A stretch of 64,000 nucleotides of DNA from Prionace glauca (Eukaryota; Chordata; Chondrichthyes; Carcharhiniformes; Carcharhinidae), in assembly GCA_037974335.1 (NCBI GenBank), contig CM075760.1, positions 44,024,103-44,088,102 on the forward strand. The letters are read 5' to 3'. Position 1 is the stretch's first letter, and the number at the start of each line of letters is the position of its first letter. The notes beneath the pieces are model-generated. The model saw nothing but the letters and a program-made list of their open reading frames with translations. It searched no databases and was not told where the DNA came from. The position numbers were made by a program, and so were the translations under genes. Below are positions 32,886 to 43,184 of the stretch, in pieces.

Positions 32886-33150
32886 CGAGGTCACCACTTG
32901 TTGCTCAGATCCCCTTTTCAGCCCAGTGCAACTTGGAGCACACAGTTAATTCACCGGCTGCTGGGTTACAGGTCCCTCACAGCTCTTACCACAAGTTCAT
33001 GATGAAATAATTTAAATAATGCCTGAAAACACTTTACTTCTTGCTCTGACCCCTTTTTCAGTGCAGTGCTATTTGGAGTATACCATCAGTGCATTGACTC
33101 TTGGGTTGCAAATCCTTACAGTTCTTATCACAAATTTATGATGAAATAAT
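32871..33150. repeat. 138-bp tandem duplication
   Basis: Two units begin with AATTTAAA(C/T)AATG at 32871 and 33009, with a partial third start at 33148. The second unit is diverged. Non-coding. Confidence 0.7.
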
Positions 33151-33745
33151 TTAAACAATGCCTGAAAACACTTCTTCTTCATCAACTATCTACCACTGTT
33201 TCTTGATTGATTACAGCTTCGGGTATCTCAATCGCTGAACACCAGCCAGTCCTGGAATAAGTTTAATTCTAACTCATTCTAAGTAAATATTCTCACCCGG
33301 CCCTCTGTTGAGACTAAGCAGCTTTAATGGTTCATTGTCGCACAAACTGAGCAGTCATAGGAATGTGGTCAAGATAGTCCAGTCTCATCATGCCTCACAT
33401 TCAATCTGCAGTCCTTCAGTTATGACAGTATATGTGCCTGTATGTAGCTGTCTTGGCTATTGTCAATCCCGACACTGCCAGTTTGAATGACTACAATGCG
33501 TGAGATGTAAATACACCCACCGTGTTGTTAGGGAGGCATTTCCAGCCACACATTCCAGATTTCCTCTGGACTGTAGGTGGATACCAGATTGATACATTTC
33601 ATTCAACCACACCCAAGCTGAGTTATTCAAACCTCTTTATTGTACAGAACAATATATTCACAATATCTTTAACACAGAATTTGAACATTCCAGTTTTGAT
33701 TTCAAGTATTAAGATATTCTGTTAGTTTTTTTTATTGTCGATGTC
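33151..33745. other. Segment duplicated (inverted) at about 49.95-50.55 kb
   Basis: Shared landmarks in opposite orientation include GGACTGTAGG/TAACCACCTCC, TGCCTCACATTCAATCTGC and CTTTAATGGT. Non-coding 3' flank of two paralogous ZNF units. Confidence 0.6.
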
Positions 33746-34026
33746 AGGCCTCTGTTGTTCTCCTTGGAGCAAAGGAGGTTGAGGGGAGATTTGATAGAGG
33801 TGGACAAAATTCTAACAGGTTTAGATAAGGTGGACAAAGAAAAGCTGTTCCTATTAGCTGATGGAAAAGGACGGGGTGGGGGTTGGGAGGCTGGGAACAC
33901 AGATTTAAGGTTTTGGATCAGAGATACTGGGGAGGATGTGAGGAAGAATATTTTGATACAATGAATTGTAATGACCTGGAACTCACTGCCTATGAGAGAG
34001 GAGGAAGTGGAGAAAATAAACAATTA
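33746..34026 (+). mobile_element. CR1-D piece, first part
   Basis: Reads LEQRRLRGDLIEVDKILTGLDKVD, then the C-terminal decay. Interrupted at TTACA by CR1-A; resumes 34980-35045. Confidence 0.8.
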
Positions 34027-34979
34027 CATAAGAACATAAGAAATAGGAGCAGGAGTAGGCCATCTGGCCCTTCGAGCCTGCCCCGCCATTCAATAAGATC
34101 ATGGCTGATCTGTCGTGACTCAGCTCCACCTTCCCGCCTTCTCCCCATAACCCTTAATCCCTTCTCTTATCAAAAACCCATCAACCCGTTTCTTAAAAAT
34201 ATTTAGCGAGGCAGCCTCCACCACTTCAACGGGCAGAGAATTCCAGAGATTCACCACCCTTTGAGTGAAGAAGTTCCTCCTCAACTCTGTTCTAAACCGC
34301 CCCCCCTTTATCTTGAGGCTGTGCCCCCTAGTCCTACTGTCTTTTTTGAGCGGGAACAGTCTCTCCACCTCTATCCTATCCATCCCATTCATCATCTTAT
34401 ACGTCTCAATGAGATCTCCCCTCATTCTTCTAAACTCTAACGAGTACAAGCCTAGTTTATTCAGCCTCTCCTCATAGCTCAATCCCCTCAACTCCGGTAT
34501 CAGCCGAGTAAACCTCCTCTGCACTCCCTCCAGGGCCAAAACATCCTTGCGCAGGTGCGGCGCCCAAAACTGCACACAGTACTCCAGCTGCGGCCTCACC
34601 AATGCCCTATACAGCTGCAGCAAGACCTCCCTACTTTTATATTCAATCCCCTTCGCTATGAAGGCCAGCATCCCATTCGCCTTCCTGACCACCTGCTGCA
34701 CCTGCAAGCTGGGTTTTTGCGACTCATGCACAAGGACCCCGAGGTCCCTCTGCACCGTCGCCTGCTGCAGTTTTTCGCCCCGTAAGTAATAGTCCTTCCT
34801 ACCATTCCTCCTACCAAAGTGGACCACCTCACACTTGCCAACATTAAATTCCATTTGCCATTTCCTGGCCCATTCGCCCAGCCTATCTAGATCCTTCTGC
34901 AGACTCTCCACACCCTCCGCACAATTTGCCTTTCCCCCAATCTTGGTGTCATCAGCAAATTTCGACACCCTGCACTCGG
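34027..34979 (-). mobile_element. CR1-A inserted in a CR1-D
   Basis: An open frame of 282 codons (34120-34968) from the FADD box to the C-terminus. TTACA repeats at both junctions as a short target duplication. Near-identical to 16857-17850. Confidence 0.92.
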
Positions 34980-35045
34980 TTACAAAGGAAATTGGATGGG
35001 CATTTGGGGGGTTTGAAACAGAAATGCTGACTAAGTATCTCTGAA
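34980..35045 (+). mobile_element. CR1-D piece, second part
   Basis: AAAGGAAATTGGATGGGC continues the frame broken at 34026. Followed by DNA shared with the 49.5-kb flank. Confidence 0.65.
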
Positions 35046-35165
35046 CTTCCTAATACCCTGTCACTCTGTGATCCTTGTGAAATTTGAAACCAGGTGTTCG
35101 CAACAAGACTCAAAGAGCATCAGCTCACTGGAGGCAAAGTTGTGAGACCGGCCAGTCCAGCAGAA

Positions 35166-35395
35166 GGTTGTGAATCTGTGAAATTCCCTGCACAGTGAGC
35201 AGTTGAGGCTACCTCATTGAATGCTTTTAAGGCAAGGATAGATGAGATTTTAACAGTAAAGGGATTAAGGGCTATGCTGAGCAGGCAGGTAAGTGGAGTT
35301 GAGTCCACAAAAAGAACAGCCATGATCTTATTGAATGGCACAGCAGGCTCGAGGGGCCAGATGGCCCACTCCTGCTCCTAGTTCTTATGTCCTTA
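35166..35395 (+). mobile_element. CR1 3' end fragment
   Basis: Diverged CR1-A-like tail: ACAGCCATGATCTTATTGAA, then CTCGAGGGGCCAGATGGCCC and CTGCTCCTAGTTCTTATG. Inserted in the 3' UTR of the ZNF at 35637-36755, right after the conserved UTR element (35120-35165). Confidence 0.8.
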
Positions 35396-35543
35396 AAGTC
35401 ACCCTCTGCCCCTCCCCAGTGACCAACTGTAAGAATGAAAAAAAAAGCAGCTCTTGACATAAGACAGCAGAAACAATAACTGCAGAATCCCACCCCTGGA
35501 ATCACTCATGGTGTCTCAGCAGGGCGGACAAAGTTCTTAATCA

Positions 35544-35636
<93 letters not shown>

Positions 35637-36755
35637 CTAACAGCAGATGTACAGCCTCTCCCCAGTGTGAACTCGCTTGTGTGACTGCAGGCTGGATGAC
35701 CGAGTGAATCCCTTTCCACACTGAGAGCAGGTGAATGGCCTCTCCCCAGTGTGAACTCGCTGGTGTCTCTGCAAGTGGGTTAACTGAGTGAATCCAAATC
35801 CACACTGAGAGCAGGTGAATGGCCTGTCCCCAGTGTGAACTCGCTGGTGTCTCTGCAAGTGGGATAACTGGTTGAAACTCTTCCTGCACTGAGAGCAGGT
35901 GAACGGCCTCTCCCCAGTGTGAACTCTTTTATGTATCTGCAGGCTGGATGAGTCAATGAATCTCTTCCGACACTGACAGCAGGGGAATGGCTTCTCCCCA
36001 GTGTGAATTCGCTGGTGTCTCCGCAGATGGGATAACACAGTGAATCCAGTTCCACACTGAGAGCAGGTGAACGGTCTCTCCCCAGTGTGAGTTCGCTGGT
36101 GTTTCTGCAAAGTGGATAATCGAGGGAATCCCTTTCCACACTGAGAGCAGGTGAATGGCTTTTCCCCAGTGTGAACTTGCTGGTGTCTCTGCAAGTGGGA
36201 CAACTGAATGAATCTCTCTCCACACTGAGAGCAGGTGAATGGCCTGTCCCCCGTGTGAACTTGCTGGTGTCTCTGCAAGTGGGACAACTGAATGAATCTC
36301 TCTCCACACTGAGAGCAGGTGAATGGCCTCTCCCCAGTGTGAACTCGCTCATGTATCTGCAGGCTGGATGAGTCAATGAATCTCTTCCCACACTGACAGC
36401 AGATGAATGGCTTCTCCCCAGTGTGAATTCGCTGATGTCTCCGCAGTTGGAATAGCACAGTGAATCCCTTTCCACACTGAGAGCAGGTGAACGGTCTCTC
36501 CCCAGTGTGAACTCGCTGGTGTCTCTGCAAAGTGGATAATCGAGGGAATCCCTTTCCACACTGAAAGCAGGTGAATGGCCTCTCCCCAGTGTGAACTTGC
36601 TGGTGTCTCTGCAAGTGGAATAACTGGTTGAATCCCTTCCCACACTGAGAGCAGGTGAATGGTCTCTCTTCAGTGTGGATGCGCCGATGAGCATCCAGCA
36701 GAGATGGGGCTCTGTATCTCTTCCCACAGTCTGCACATTTCCATGGTTTCTCCAT
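35637..36755 (-). CDS. 13-finger C2H2 protein, 372 aa, early stop in finger 14
   Basis: The ATG at 36753-36755 gives [18 protein letters not shown]. Thirteen canonical fingers follow, mostly TCSQCGKGF with TGERP linkers. TAG at 35637-35639 replaces a CAG codon just after YICC; the rest of finger 14 and part of a 15th follow in the same frame, so the protein is slightly shortened. Fingers 3-5 and 8-10 repeat at 420-bp spacing, and fingers 6 and 7 are near twins, showing array-level duplication. The exon starts at 37083 after TTGTTTTACAG. Paralogue of the gene at 48 kb in inverted orientation. No effector domain; no CpG promoter block was seen directly upstream. Confidence 0.9.
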   Translation of the reverse strand: MEKPWKCADCGKRYRAPSLLDAHRRIHTEERPFTCSQCGKGFNQLFHLQRHQQVHTGERPFTCFQCGKGFPRLSTLQRHQRVHTGERPFTCSQCGKGFTVLFQLRRHQRIHTGEKPFICCQCGKRFIDSSSLQIHERVHTGERPFTCSQCGERFIQLSHLQRHQQVHTGDRPFTCSQCGERFIQLSHLQRHQQVHTGEKPFTCSQCGKGFPRLSTLQKHQRTHTGERPFTCSQCGTGFTVLSHLRRHQRIHTGEKPFPCCQCRKRFIDSSSLQIHKRVHTGERPFTCSQCRKSFNQLSHLQRHQRVHTGDRPFTCSQCGFGFTQLTHLQRHQRVHTGERPFTCSQCGKGFTRSSSLQSHKRVHTGERLYICC

Positions 36756-37560
36756 GGTGCAGGTGGCCTTGCCTCTCCCTTGGGTGGACAATCAGGTGAA
36801 GCCTCGCCCACACACAATATGTGTACAGTCTCTCCCCACTGTGAATGGTGTTATATTTATTCAGGCTGTGTAACTGTTTAAAGCTCTTCAGTCAGTGCTC
36901 TGGAACACATTCACTTAAATTTGGCAGTGTGTTGATGCTTTTCCAGTCACACTGATGTTTGAAATCTTTTCAAATCTCTTTCCGGATTCAATGGCCGATG
37001 ATATTCAGATCCTGAGGAATATGACTCTGCCAGATCTAGATGTGACGTTTGAGATTACAGCCTGTGATTCCTCTTTCAATATCCTGTAAAACAAATTGAT
37101 ACAAGTCATCGGTGTCAGTACAAGATAGAAATTCAGAACAATTCTAGTTTCTATGCAATTTTTTTTCCTCTCTCATTCCCCAAAAGCTGTAAATCTCCAT
37201 CCCACACACTCTCCCTCCATTCTCACTCTGCTGTATCTAATATTCACTCTCCCAATTCTCCTGAAGGTGCTGATTGACAGATCCATGCTCAATCAGGCTC
37301 ACTGCTTCCTGTCCTGGAGACTCACAGCTGAAAATCTCCATGCAGGCTGCCAGACAGATCTATGCCGATATGACTGGACTAAAAATGTGTGGAATATACA
37401 GACTGGATTCACTTCCTTTCCCTTCAGTTGCTGCAAGTCCCCAATTTTTCCCAGAATGAGAAAAGAAATGGAAAGGGGGAAACATTGATTTCCTCCCAGA
37501 TGTTGCACAGAGGAGGAAGATTCACTCTGAAGCTCATTGGCAGACTTCTGCATTATAACA
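36756..37560 (-). other. Leader, acceptor and intron-1 remnant of the 36-kb ZNF
   Basis: Leader to 37083; acceptor ctg at 37084-37086. Bases 37087-37560 match, inverted, the first-intron region of the 48-kb gene at 47.5-48.0 kb (CCTTCAGTTGCTGCAAGTCC, CATCTGGGAGGAAATCAATG in reverse). Homology ends at about 37560, before any promoter block. Confidence 0.65.
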
Positions 37561-37848
37561 CTTTCTCAAAGACATTGACATCCTTTGCTCCCTCAGCTTG
37601 ACACATTTATTTGTCTGGCTGAAAGGACGGTCTCTTTCCTAATGTTCACAATTAAAGGGCTGGTTTCCCCAGGAGATGGCTGACATTTAAGAGAATAATA
37701 AATTATTAGAGGACAGAGATATGCCGAGTGTTGTTAATATTGTGGATCTGATATACTATTTACGGTTCTGTAACAAAGTACATTTAGTATTTCTCATCTT
37801 GTAATGAGGCTCAGTAGCTCTGTATGTTTCCACTTATCGAGTCATTAC
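37561..37848. other. Unclassified, partly repeated at 38.96-39.08 kb
   Basis: AGGACAGAGATATGCCGAG ... ACGGTTCTGTAACAAA has a diverged relative at about 38975-39070. No gene. Confidence 0.4.
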
Positions 37849-38823
37849 ATAAGAACATAAGAAATAGGAGCAGGAGTAGGCCATCTAGCCCCTCGAGCCT
37901 GCCCCGCCATTCAATAAGATCATGGCTGATCTGTCGTTCCACTTTCCTGCTTTCTCCCCATGACCCTTAATCCCCTCTCTTATCAAAAACCCATCAACCC
38001 CCGTCTTAAAAATATTTAGCGAGGCAGCCTCCACCACTTCAACGGGCAGAGAATTCCAGAGATTCACCACCCTTTGAGTGAAGAAGTTCCTCCTCAACTC
38101 CGTTCTAAACCACCCCCCTTTTATCTTGAGGCTGTGCCCCCTAGTCCTACTGTCTTTTTTGAGCGGGAAGAGTCTCTCCACCTCTATCCTATCCATCCCA
38201 TTCATCATCTTATACGTCTCAATGAGATCTCCCCTCATTCTTCTAAACTCTAACGAGTACAAGCCCAGTTTATTCAGTCTCTCCTCATAGCTCAACCCCC
38301 TCAACTCCAGTATCAGCCGAGTAAATCTCCTCTGCACTCCCTCCAAGGCCAAAATATCTCTGCGTAGGTGCGGTGTCCAAAACTGCACAATGTACTCCAG
38401 CTGCGGCCTCACCAATGCCCTATACAGCTGCAGCAAGACCTCCCTACTTTTATATTCAATCCCCTTCGCTATGAAGGCCAGCATCCCATTCGCCTTCCTG
38501 ACCACCTGCTGCACCTGCAAGCTGGGTTTTTGCGACTCATGCACAAGGACCCCGAGGTCCCTCTGCACCGTCGCCTGCTGCAGTTTTTCGCCCCGTAAGT
38601 AATAGTCTTTCCTACCATTCTTCCTACCAAAGTGGACCACCTCACACTTGCCAATATTAAATTCCATTTGCCATTTCCTGGCCCATTCGCCCAGCCTATC
38701 TATATCCTTCTGCAGACTCTCCACACCCTCCACACAATTTGCCGTTCCCCCAATCTTGGTGTCATCAGCAAATTTCGACACCCTACACTCGGTTCCCTCC
38801 TCCAGATCATCTATATAAATGGT
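37849..38823 (-). mobile_element. CR1-A, 3' 1 kb
   Basis: Open from 38847 to 37885 (320 codons) with the [11 protein letters not shown] box and RT C-terminus. Somewhat diverged from the young copies (IVQFWTPHLRRDI). 5' truncated at about 38823. Confidence 0.9.
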
Positions 38824-39379
38824 AAAAACAGCACAGAAGGAATCCATTCAGTAACTCAAGTCCATGCTGACTTCTGTCGAACAATCCAGTGAGTCCCATT
38901 CCCCTTCTATATTCCCTTTCCCCTGCAAGTTTATGTCCTTCATGTGCCCATCTCATTTCTGAAATATATTAAAGGGGACAGTATACTAATACAGGACAGA
39001 GACGTGTCTGATATTTTTATACGGCAGAGATTAGATATATTATTTATGGCTCTGTAATAAAATGCATTTATCTGGTTGTGTAACATTGGACTGGAGCGAC
39101 ATTATATATTTGGACAAATCCCTTCCCTCAGAGAATTGTTAGTATCTGGCTTCCTCTCCATGGGGACCAGTGGAGGCATTGAATATCTTCAAGGATGAGT
39201 TAGACAGTTTTTGAATGACAAGGGAGTGAAGACTCATTGGAACAGGCTGAAAAATGGAGAGAAAGCTCAGATGAGGAAGGATTTCTTCACTCAAGGATGT
39301 AGTGAAGTTTTGGATCCCATTTTTGCAAATCCTTCCACGCTATTATTGTTTCCTATTTCCAGTCACACAAGTGTTTGGA
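38824..39379. other. Unclassified plus an old CR1 3' piece (39110-39330, +)
   Basis: CTTCAAGGATGAGTTAGACAG and GAGGAAGGATTTCTTCACTC are decayed CR1 3' text. The remainder has no feature I recognise. Confidence 0.45.
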
Positions 39380-39845
39380 TACAAAGAACAAAGAACAATC
39401 CAGCACGGGAAACAGGCCCTTCGGCCCAACGAGCCCGCGCCGCCACATCACCCTACACCTCTTCTACCCTGCATATCTATGAATGGAACCCTACTCAGTC
39501 AGATTCGGGGAAAAAATAGTGTCAATTTGGTAAAAACCGATTAGCCTGAGAGCACATTTTTGGGGTGTGGGAGGAAACCGGAGCGCCCGGAGGAAACCCA
39601 CGCAACCACAGGGAGAATGCGCAAACTCCCACAGACACAGGCCCAAATCCATGTGCCTGCACAGCCAGCAGTGCTAATCACTGAGCTGTTGCGGCGCCCA
39701 TCTACCGGTCCAGGATCAAGCACACACACCGACATGAAGTACTAGGCCACTCCTGGAACTTCCAAGAGCAGCCCAGGCACGACCCGCCGTGTGAATGCCC
39801 CTCGTTTGACACGAGGTGGACCTCCACCTGTGGAATAAAGTCAAA
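39380..39845 (-). mobile_element. SINE-B with 5' extension
   Basis: Minus strand: tail TACAAAGAACAAAGAAC, CCCTTCGGCCCAACGAGCC, body GGAGGAAACCCACGCAACC, and a tRNA-like head near 39660-39700. The extension 39701-39845 is shared with 8641-8749. Confidence 0.7.
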
Positions 39846-39890
39846 AATATTAATCCTACAGCCTGCCTTTCTGGTGTCTCCCGAGGTTTA

Positions 39891-40968
39891 ACCCTATTTA
39901 ATATCCCCTACCATATCCCTCCATTCTCGTTTCACTCATGTGCCTATCAAACTGCATCTTAAACGAGTCCAACGTTCCTGCCTCCACCACCCTACTCGGT
40001 AGCGCGTTCCAGACCCCCACAACTCTCTGCGTAAAGAACCTTCTTCTCACTTCCAAATTATACCTCTCCCCCCTCATCCTTAAATGATGACCTCTCGTGT
40101 TCGTATCCAGTCTAGGGAGCAGTCTCTCACTATTAACTCTATCCATTCCCTTCATTATCTTATATACTTCTATCATGTCCCCTCTCAATCTCCGCTTTTC
40201 CAAGGAGAATAGTCCCAGTTTCTTCAACCTCTCCTCGTAACCCAGTCCCCCATGCCAGGCAACATCCTGGTAAACCTCCTCTGCACCCTTTCCAGAGACT
40301 CCACGTCCTTCCAGTAGTAAGGTGACCAGAACTGGACGCAGTACTCCAAATGCGGTCTAACCAACGTTCTGTACAACTGAAGCATTAGACAGCAGCTTTT
40401 ATACTCTATACCCCTTCCTATAAAGGCCAACATCCCATAAGCCTTCCTAACAACCTTCTCCACTTGTGATGCAACCTTCATGGATTTGTGAACCTGCACT
40501 CCCAGGTCCCTCTGTATGTCTATACTCCTAATCGGCCTCCCTTTAATCACATAGCTCCTCTCTGCATTATTCCGTCCAAAATGCATCACCTCGCATTTGT
40601 CAGGATTAAATGCCATCTGCCACCTATCTGCCCACTGCACCAACCTATCTATATCCTGTTGTATCACCTGACAATCCAGTTCCGTACCCGCCAACCCTGC
40701 CATCTTGGTGTCATCAGCAAACTTGCTAATCACACCACCTACGCCCTCTTCCAAGTCATTTATGTAGACTACAAAGAGGAGAGGTCCCAGTACTGAGCCC
40801 TGCGGCACACCACTGGTCACTGGCCTCCAACCCGACAAGGTCCCTTCCACAGCTACCCTCTGTCTCCTATTTCCCAGCCAGTTCTCAATCCACCTAGCTA
40901 CCTGGCCTCGTATCCCATGCGCCTTTCCCTTTCCTACCAGCCTACCGTGAGGGATCTTTATCTACAGA
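39891..40968 (-). mobile_element. CR1-F LINE, RT 3' half
   Basis: Two open frames: RT from [19 protein letters not shown] and [12 protein letters not shown] down to RMLPGMGDWV (40224-40850), then the C-terminus (39898-40227). One frame break near 40225-40250. Its 5' end truncates a ZNF exon head at 40969. Confidence 0.9.
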
Positions 40969-41225
40969 CACACTTACGTTCAGGTTCTGATGAAAGGAGT
41001 GGACTCTGTCAGCTTTTGATCTGATGTCTGGTTTGAGTTTGCCTTCAAATTTTGTCATCAAATTTCCTGTAAAAGAGATCACCACCGTCAGTGAAGAATA
41101 GACATTAAGCGAGGAACGTTTCTCTTGGGGTTGAGTTTTCTGTATGTAAATCCTCCCCCTCTAACTCCCTGTAAAAGGAGGTTCCAAACAAAGTCCATCC
41201 CTGTCAGTCCCGGATAGAAATTCAC
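40969..41225 (-). pseudogene. ZNF exon head without fingers (minus strand)
   Basis: Two successive acceptor-like sites read GATCTCTTTTACAG|GAAATTTGATG (near 41073) and CCTCCTTTTACAG|GGAGTTAGAGG (near 41172). Each is preceded by the family's intron end (CTATCC...GACTGACAGGGATGG type). The finger part is replaced by the CR1-F at 40968. Confidence 0.6.
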
Positions 41226-41640
41226 AACATTCTCTCCTCCTGCTGGCAGGGAGCAACGCGCATGCGCAGCGCTTCCCTCAGGATGACAGCCGTTAACTCG
41301 GGGCCTCCAACTCCGGCATCTGTGCTCGCGGTCCCCAATAGGACGAAGGCGGCCCCCAGCAGTTATTAGTCGGGGTTTCCCGTCTCCACTGGGTGCTGAT
41401 GAAGCCTCCCCACCCACCCACCCCACCGCCTCCATTACCCTCCAGAATAAGCCGTTTCCCTGGAAACCCGGAGCCGATAAAACCGCCTTCCCGCGAGCGC
41501 AGCAGCAACACCCACTGCGCATGCGTTTCAGATCTACAGTGCGCATGCGCGGAATCTGTTCCGGGGCGAGGTCATATTCTGGTTCCCTCTGAATGCTGGG
41601 TAAGATAGTCGCCATTGAAGGGTGCTGTTGCATCAAAATA
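41226..41640. promoter_or_regulatory. CpG-rich bidirectional promoter block P4
   Basis: Holds GCGCATGCGCAGCGC (about 41257), GTGCGCATGCGCGG (about 41537) and a YY1-like TAGTCGCCATTG. A plus-strand donor ATGCTGG|GTAAGA (GT 41600-41601) matches the minus-strand donor of P1. Both sides lead to truncated ZNF exon heads. Confidence 0.65.
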
Positions 41641-42010
41641 ATCATGTTTTGTGATTCAATTACGATTGAAGCTGAAGCACCAAGGTATAAAAGTTAAATA
41701 ACTACCGCAGCAGCTGGTGTCAACAGGCACCACAGCTCTGTCCTGAGTTTAGTTAGTTGCGAAACAAACGTCTACACCTGAAGATGAACTTCTATCCTGG
41801 ACTGACAGTGATGGTTTCTGTAAATTTACAAGGTACTGGAAGTGGAGAATTGACAGACGGGAAACACAAATCAAACATCACATTGTGATCTGACTGGGTC
41901 ATTCAACACAACAGGACCTGAATGTCAGCAGAATCTGAATGTGGAATGTTAAAGGTTTGTTGATTATGTCAGAGAGCAAATTTCAGGTCTTTCTGTGACT
42001 GGAAAAGCCC
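41641..42010 (+). pseudogene. Intron and ZNF exon head without fingers (plus strand)
   Basis: The family intron end TATCCTGGACTGACAGTGAT is followed by a weak acceptor near 41831 and the leader GTGGAGAATTGACAGACGGG ... TTTCTGTGACTGGAAAAGCC. The leader then runs into a CR1 scrap at about 42010-42140; no fingers follow. Confidence 0.6.
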
Positions 42011-42140
42011 AGAGATTCACAAATCCTGATTAAGAAGCACCTCCACTCAGGATGGTAGAGGTTTGGAACTCTGTCCTACAGAAGGCAGTTGATGCTAAAT
42101 TAGTTGCTACCTTTAAATCTTGAGATAGATAAATTTTTGT
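42010..42140 (+). mobile_element. Old CR1 3' scrap
   Basis: AGAAGGCAGTTGATGCTAAA and TTGAGATAGATAAATTTTTG are decayed CR1 3' text. Confidence 0.55.
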
Positions 42141-42146
42141 CAAACC

Positions 42147-42502
42147 CTCTTCAATCCCTCTCCAACTCCCCCTCAGCCCCGTACCCCCCTCACTGCCCAG
42201 ACCCCCCTCACTGCCCAAACCCTCTCCAATTCCCCTCCAAAATCCCTCTCAGCTCCATACACCCCATCACTGCCCAAACCCTCTTCAATCCCCCTCCAAA
42301 TCCCTCTCAGCCCCGGACCCCCATCACTGCCCAAACCCTCCTCACTGTCCAAACCCTCGTCAATTCCCCTCCAAAGTCCCTCTCAGCCCCATACCCCCCA
42401 CTGCCCAAACCCTCTTCAATCCCCCTCCAAATCTCTCTCAGTCGCATACCCCCCACTGCCCAAACCCTCTTCAATCCCCCTCCAAATCTCTCTCAACCAT
42501 TC
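42147..42502. repeat. C-rich minisatellite, unit about 55-75 bp, 6 copies
   Basis: Units start CCCTCTTCAATCCCCCTCC or close at about 42147, 42221, 42280, 42355, 42410 and 42465, each containing CACTGCCCAAA. Unit length varies through an inner duplication. Confidence 0.85.
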
Positions 42503-42772
42503 AAAATAAAACCTCACAATCAAAAGAGAAATGAGAGAGGGAGAGCACGAAAATCCACACTCCCATCCTGAAGTGGCTGCTGCACAGTTTATTGAACCAC
42601 TGAATCCAGCCGCTTAAACCCTGTTGGGGAATGCAAAAGGGAGAATTAGTCCTTGAAGTGAGGCCTGGTCACAGAGGCTGCATTATACCTCAGCTAGAAA
42701 GAACAAATCTCCCTCTCCCCAGTTAACAAGAACAATCCTCTCCATCCACACCCACAAATCCCAGCGCCCTGT
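42503..42772. other. No feature seen
   Basis: Unremarkable intergenic sequence before the Penelope insertion. Confidence 0.4.
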
Positions 42773-42783
42773 CTAAAAACACA

Positions 42784-43173
42784 GTAAAAAGTCTGACAAC
42801 ACCAGGACGTGTCGCACTATCTGTAACCCCCGTGACTTGCCTGGGTTTGCAAAACCTCACTTACTGTACTGTCTGGAGACAATACACATCTCTTTAAACT
42901 GTGATCAGTGCTCCTTCTACTCACATTATCAGCCCCTTTAAGACTTGAACAGCAGGTTAGGTGTAAGGATTCGCATTCTAATCAGCAACTGTCTGTGCTT
43001 TATATGCTCTGTCTGTCTGAGATCAGAACTCTCCATTCACCTGACGAAGAGGCAGCCCCCTCGAAAGCTTGTGAGAATATTATCAAATAAATCGGTTGGA
43101 CTAAAACCTGGTGTTGTCAGACTTTTTACTGTGTTTAAGCCAGTCCAACGCCGGCATACCCACATCATGACTA
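42784..43173 (+). mobile_element. Penelope-like element, 3' end and terminal repeat, with target duplication
   Basis: CTAAAAACACA flanks it (42773-42783 and 43174-43184). The left edge is a short inverted scrap of the element's own end (AGTAAAAAGTCTGACAACACC). The 3' untranslated part, a hammerhead-like motif (43041-43066) and the terminal repeat ending CCGGCATACCCACATCATG follow. Fossil fragment. Confidence 0.78.
43041..43066 (+). ncRNA. Hammerhead-ribozyme-like motif in a Penelope tail
   Basis: CTGACGA (43041-43047), a GAGG/CCTC stem II, then GAAA (43063-43066): the conserved core of a hammerhead. Hammerheads are known in Penelope-like elements. Stems I and III and activity are not established here. 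Confidence 0.6.
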
Positions 43174-43184
43174 CTAAAAACACA

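Noticed and set aside
35780-36817. 345-codon second frame (SVGRDSL ... [13 protein letters not shown] repeats) across a ZNF
   Set aside because: The 84-nt finger period keeps an alternate frame open; the same shadow appears in every ZNF of the window and has no start or domain of its own.
42104-42571. 155-codon Pro/Ser-rich frame
   Set aside because: C-rich minisatellite; unit length varies and there is no family resemblance.
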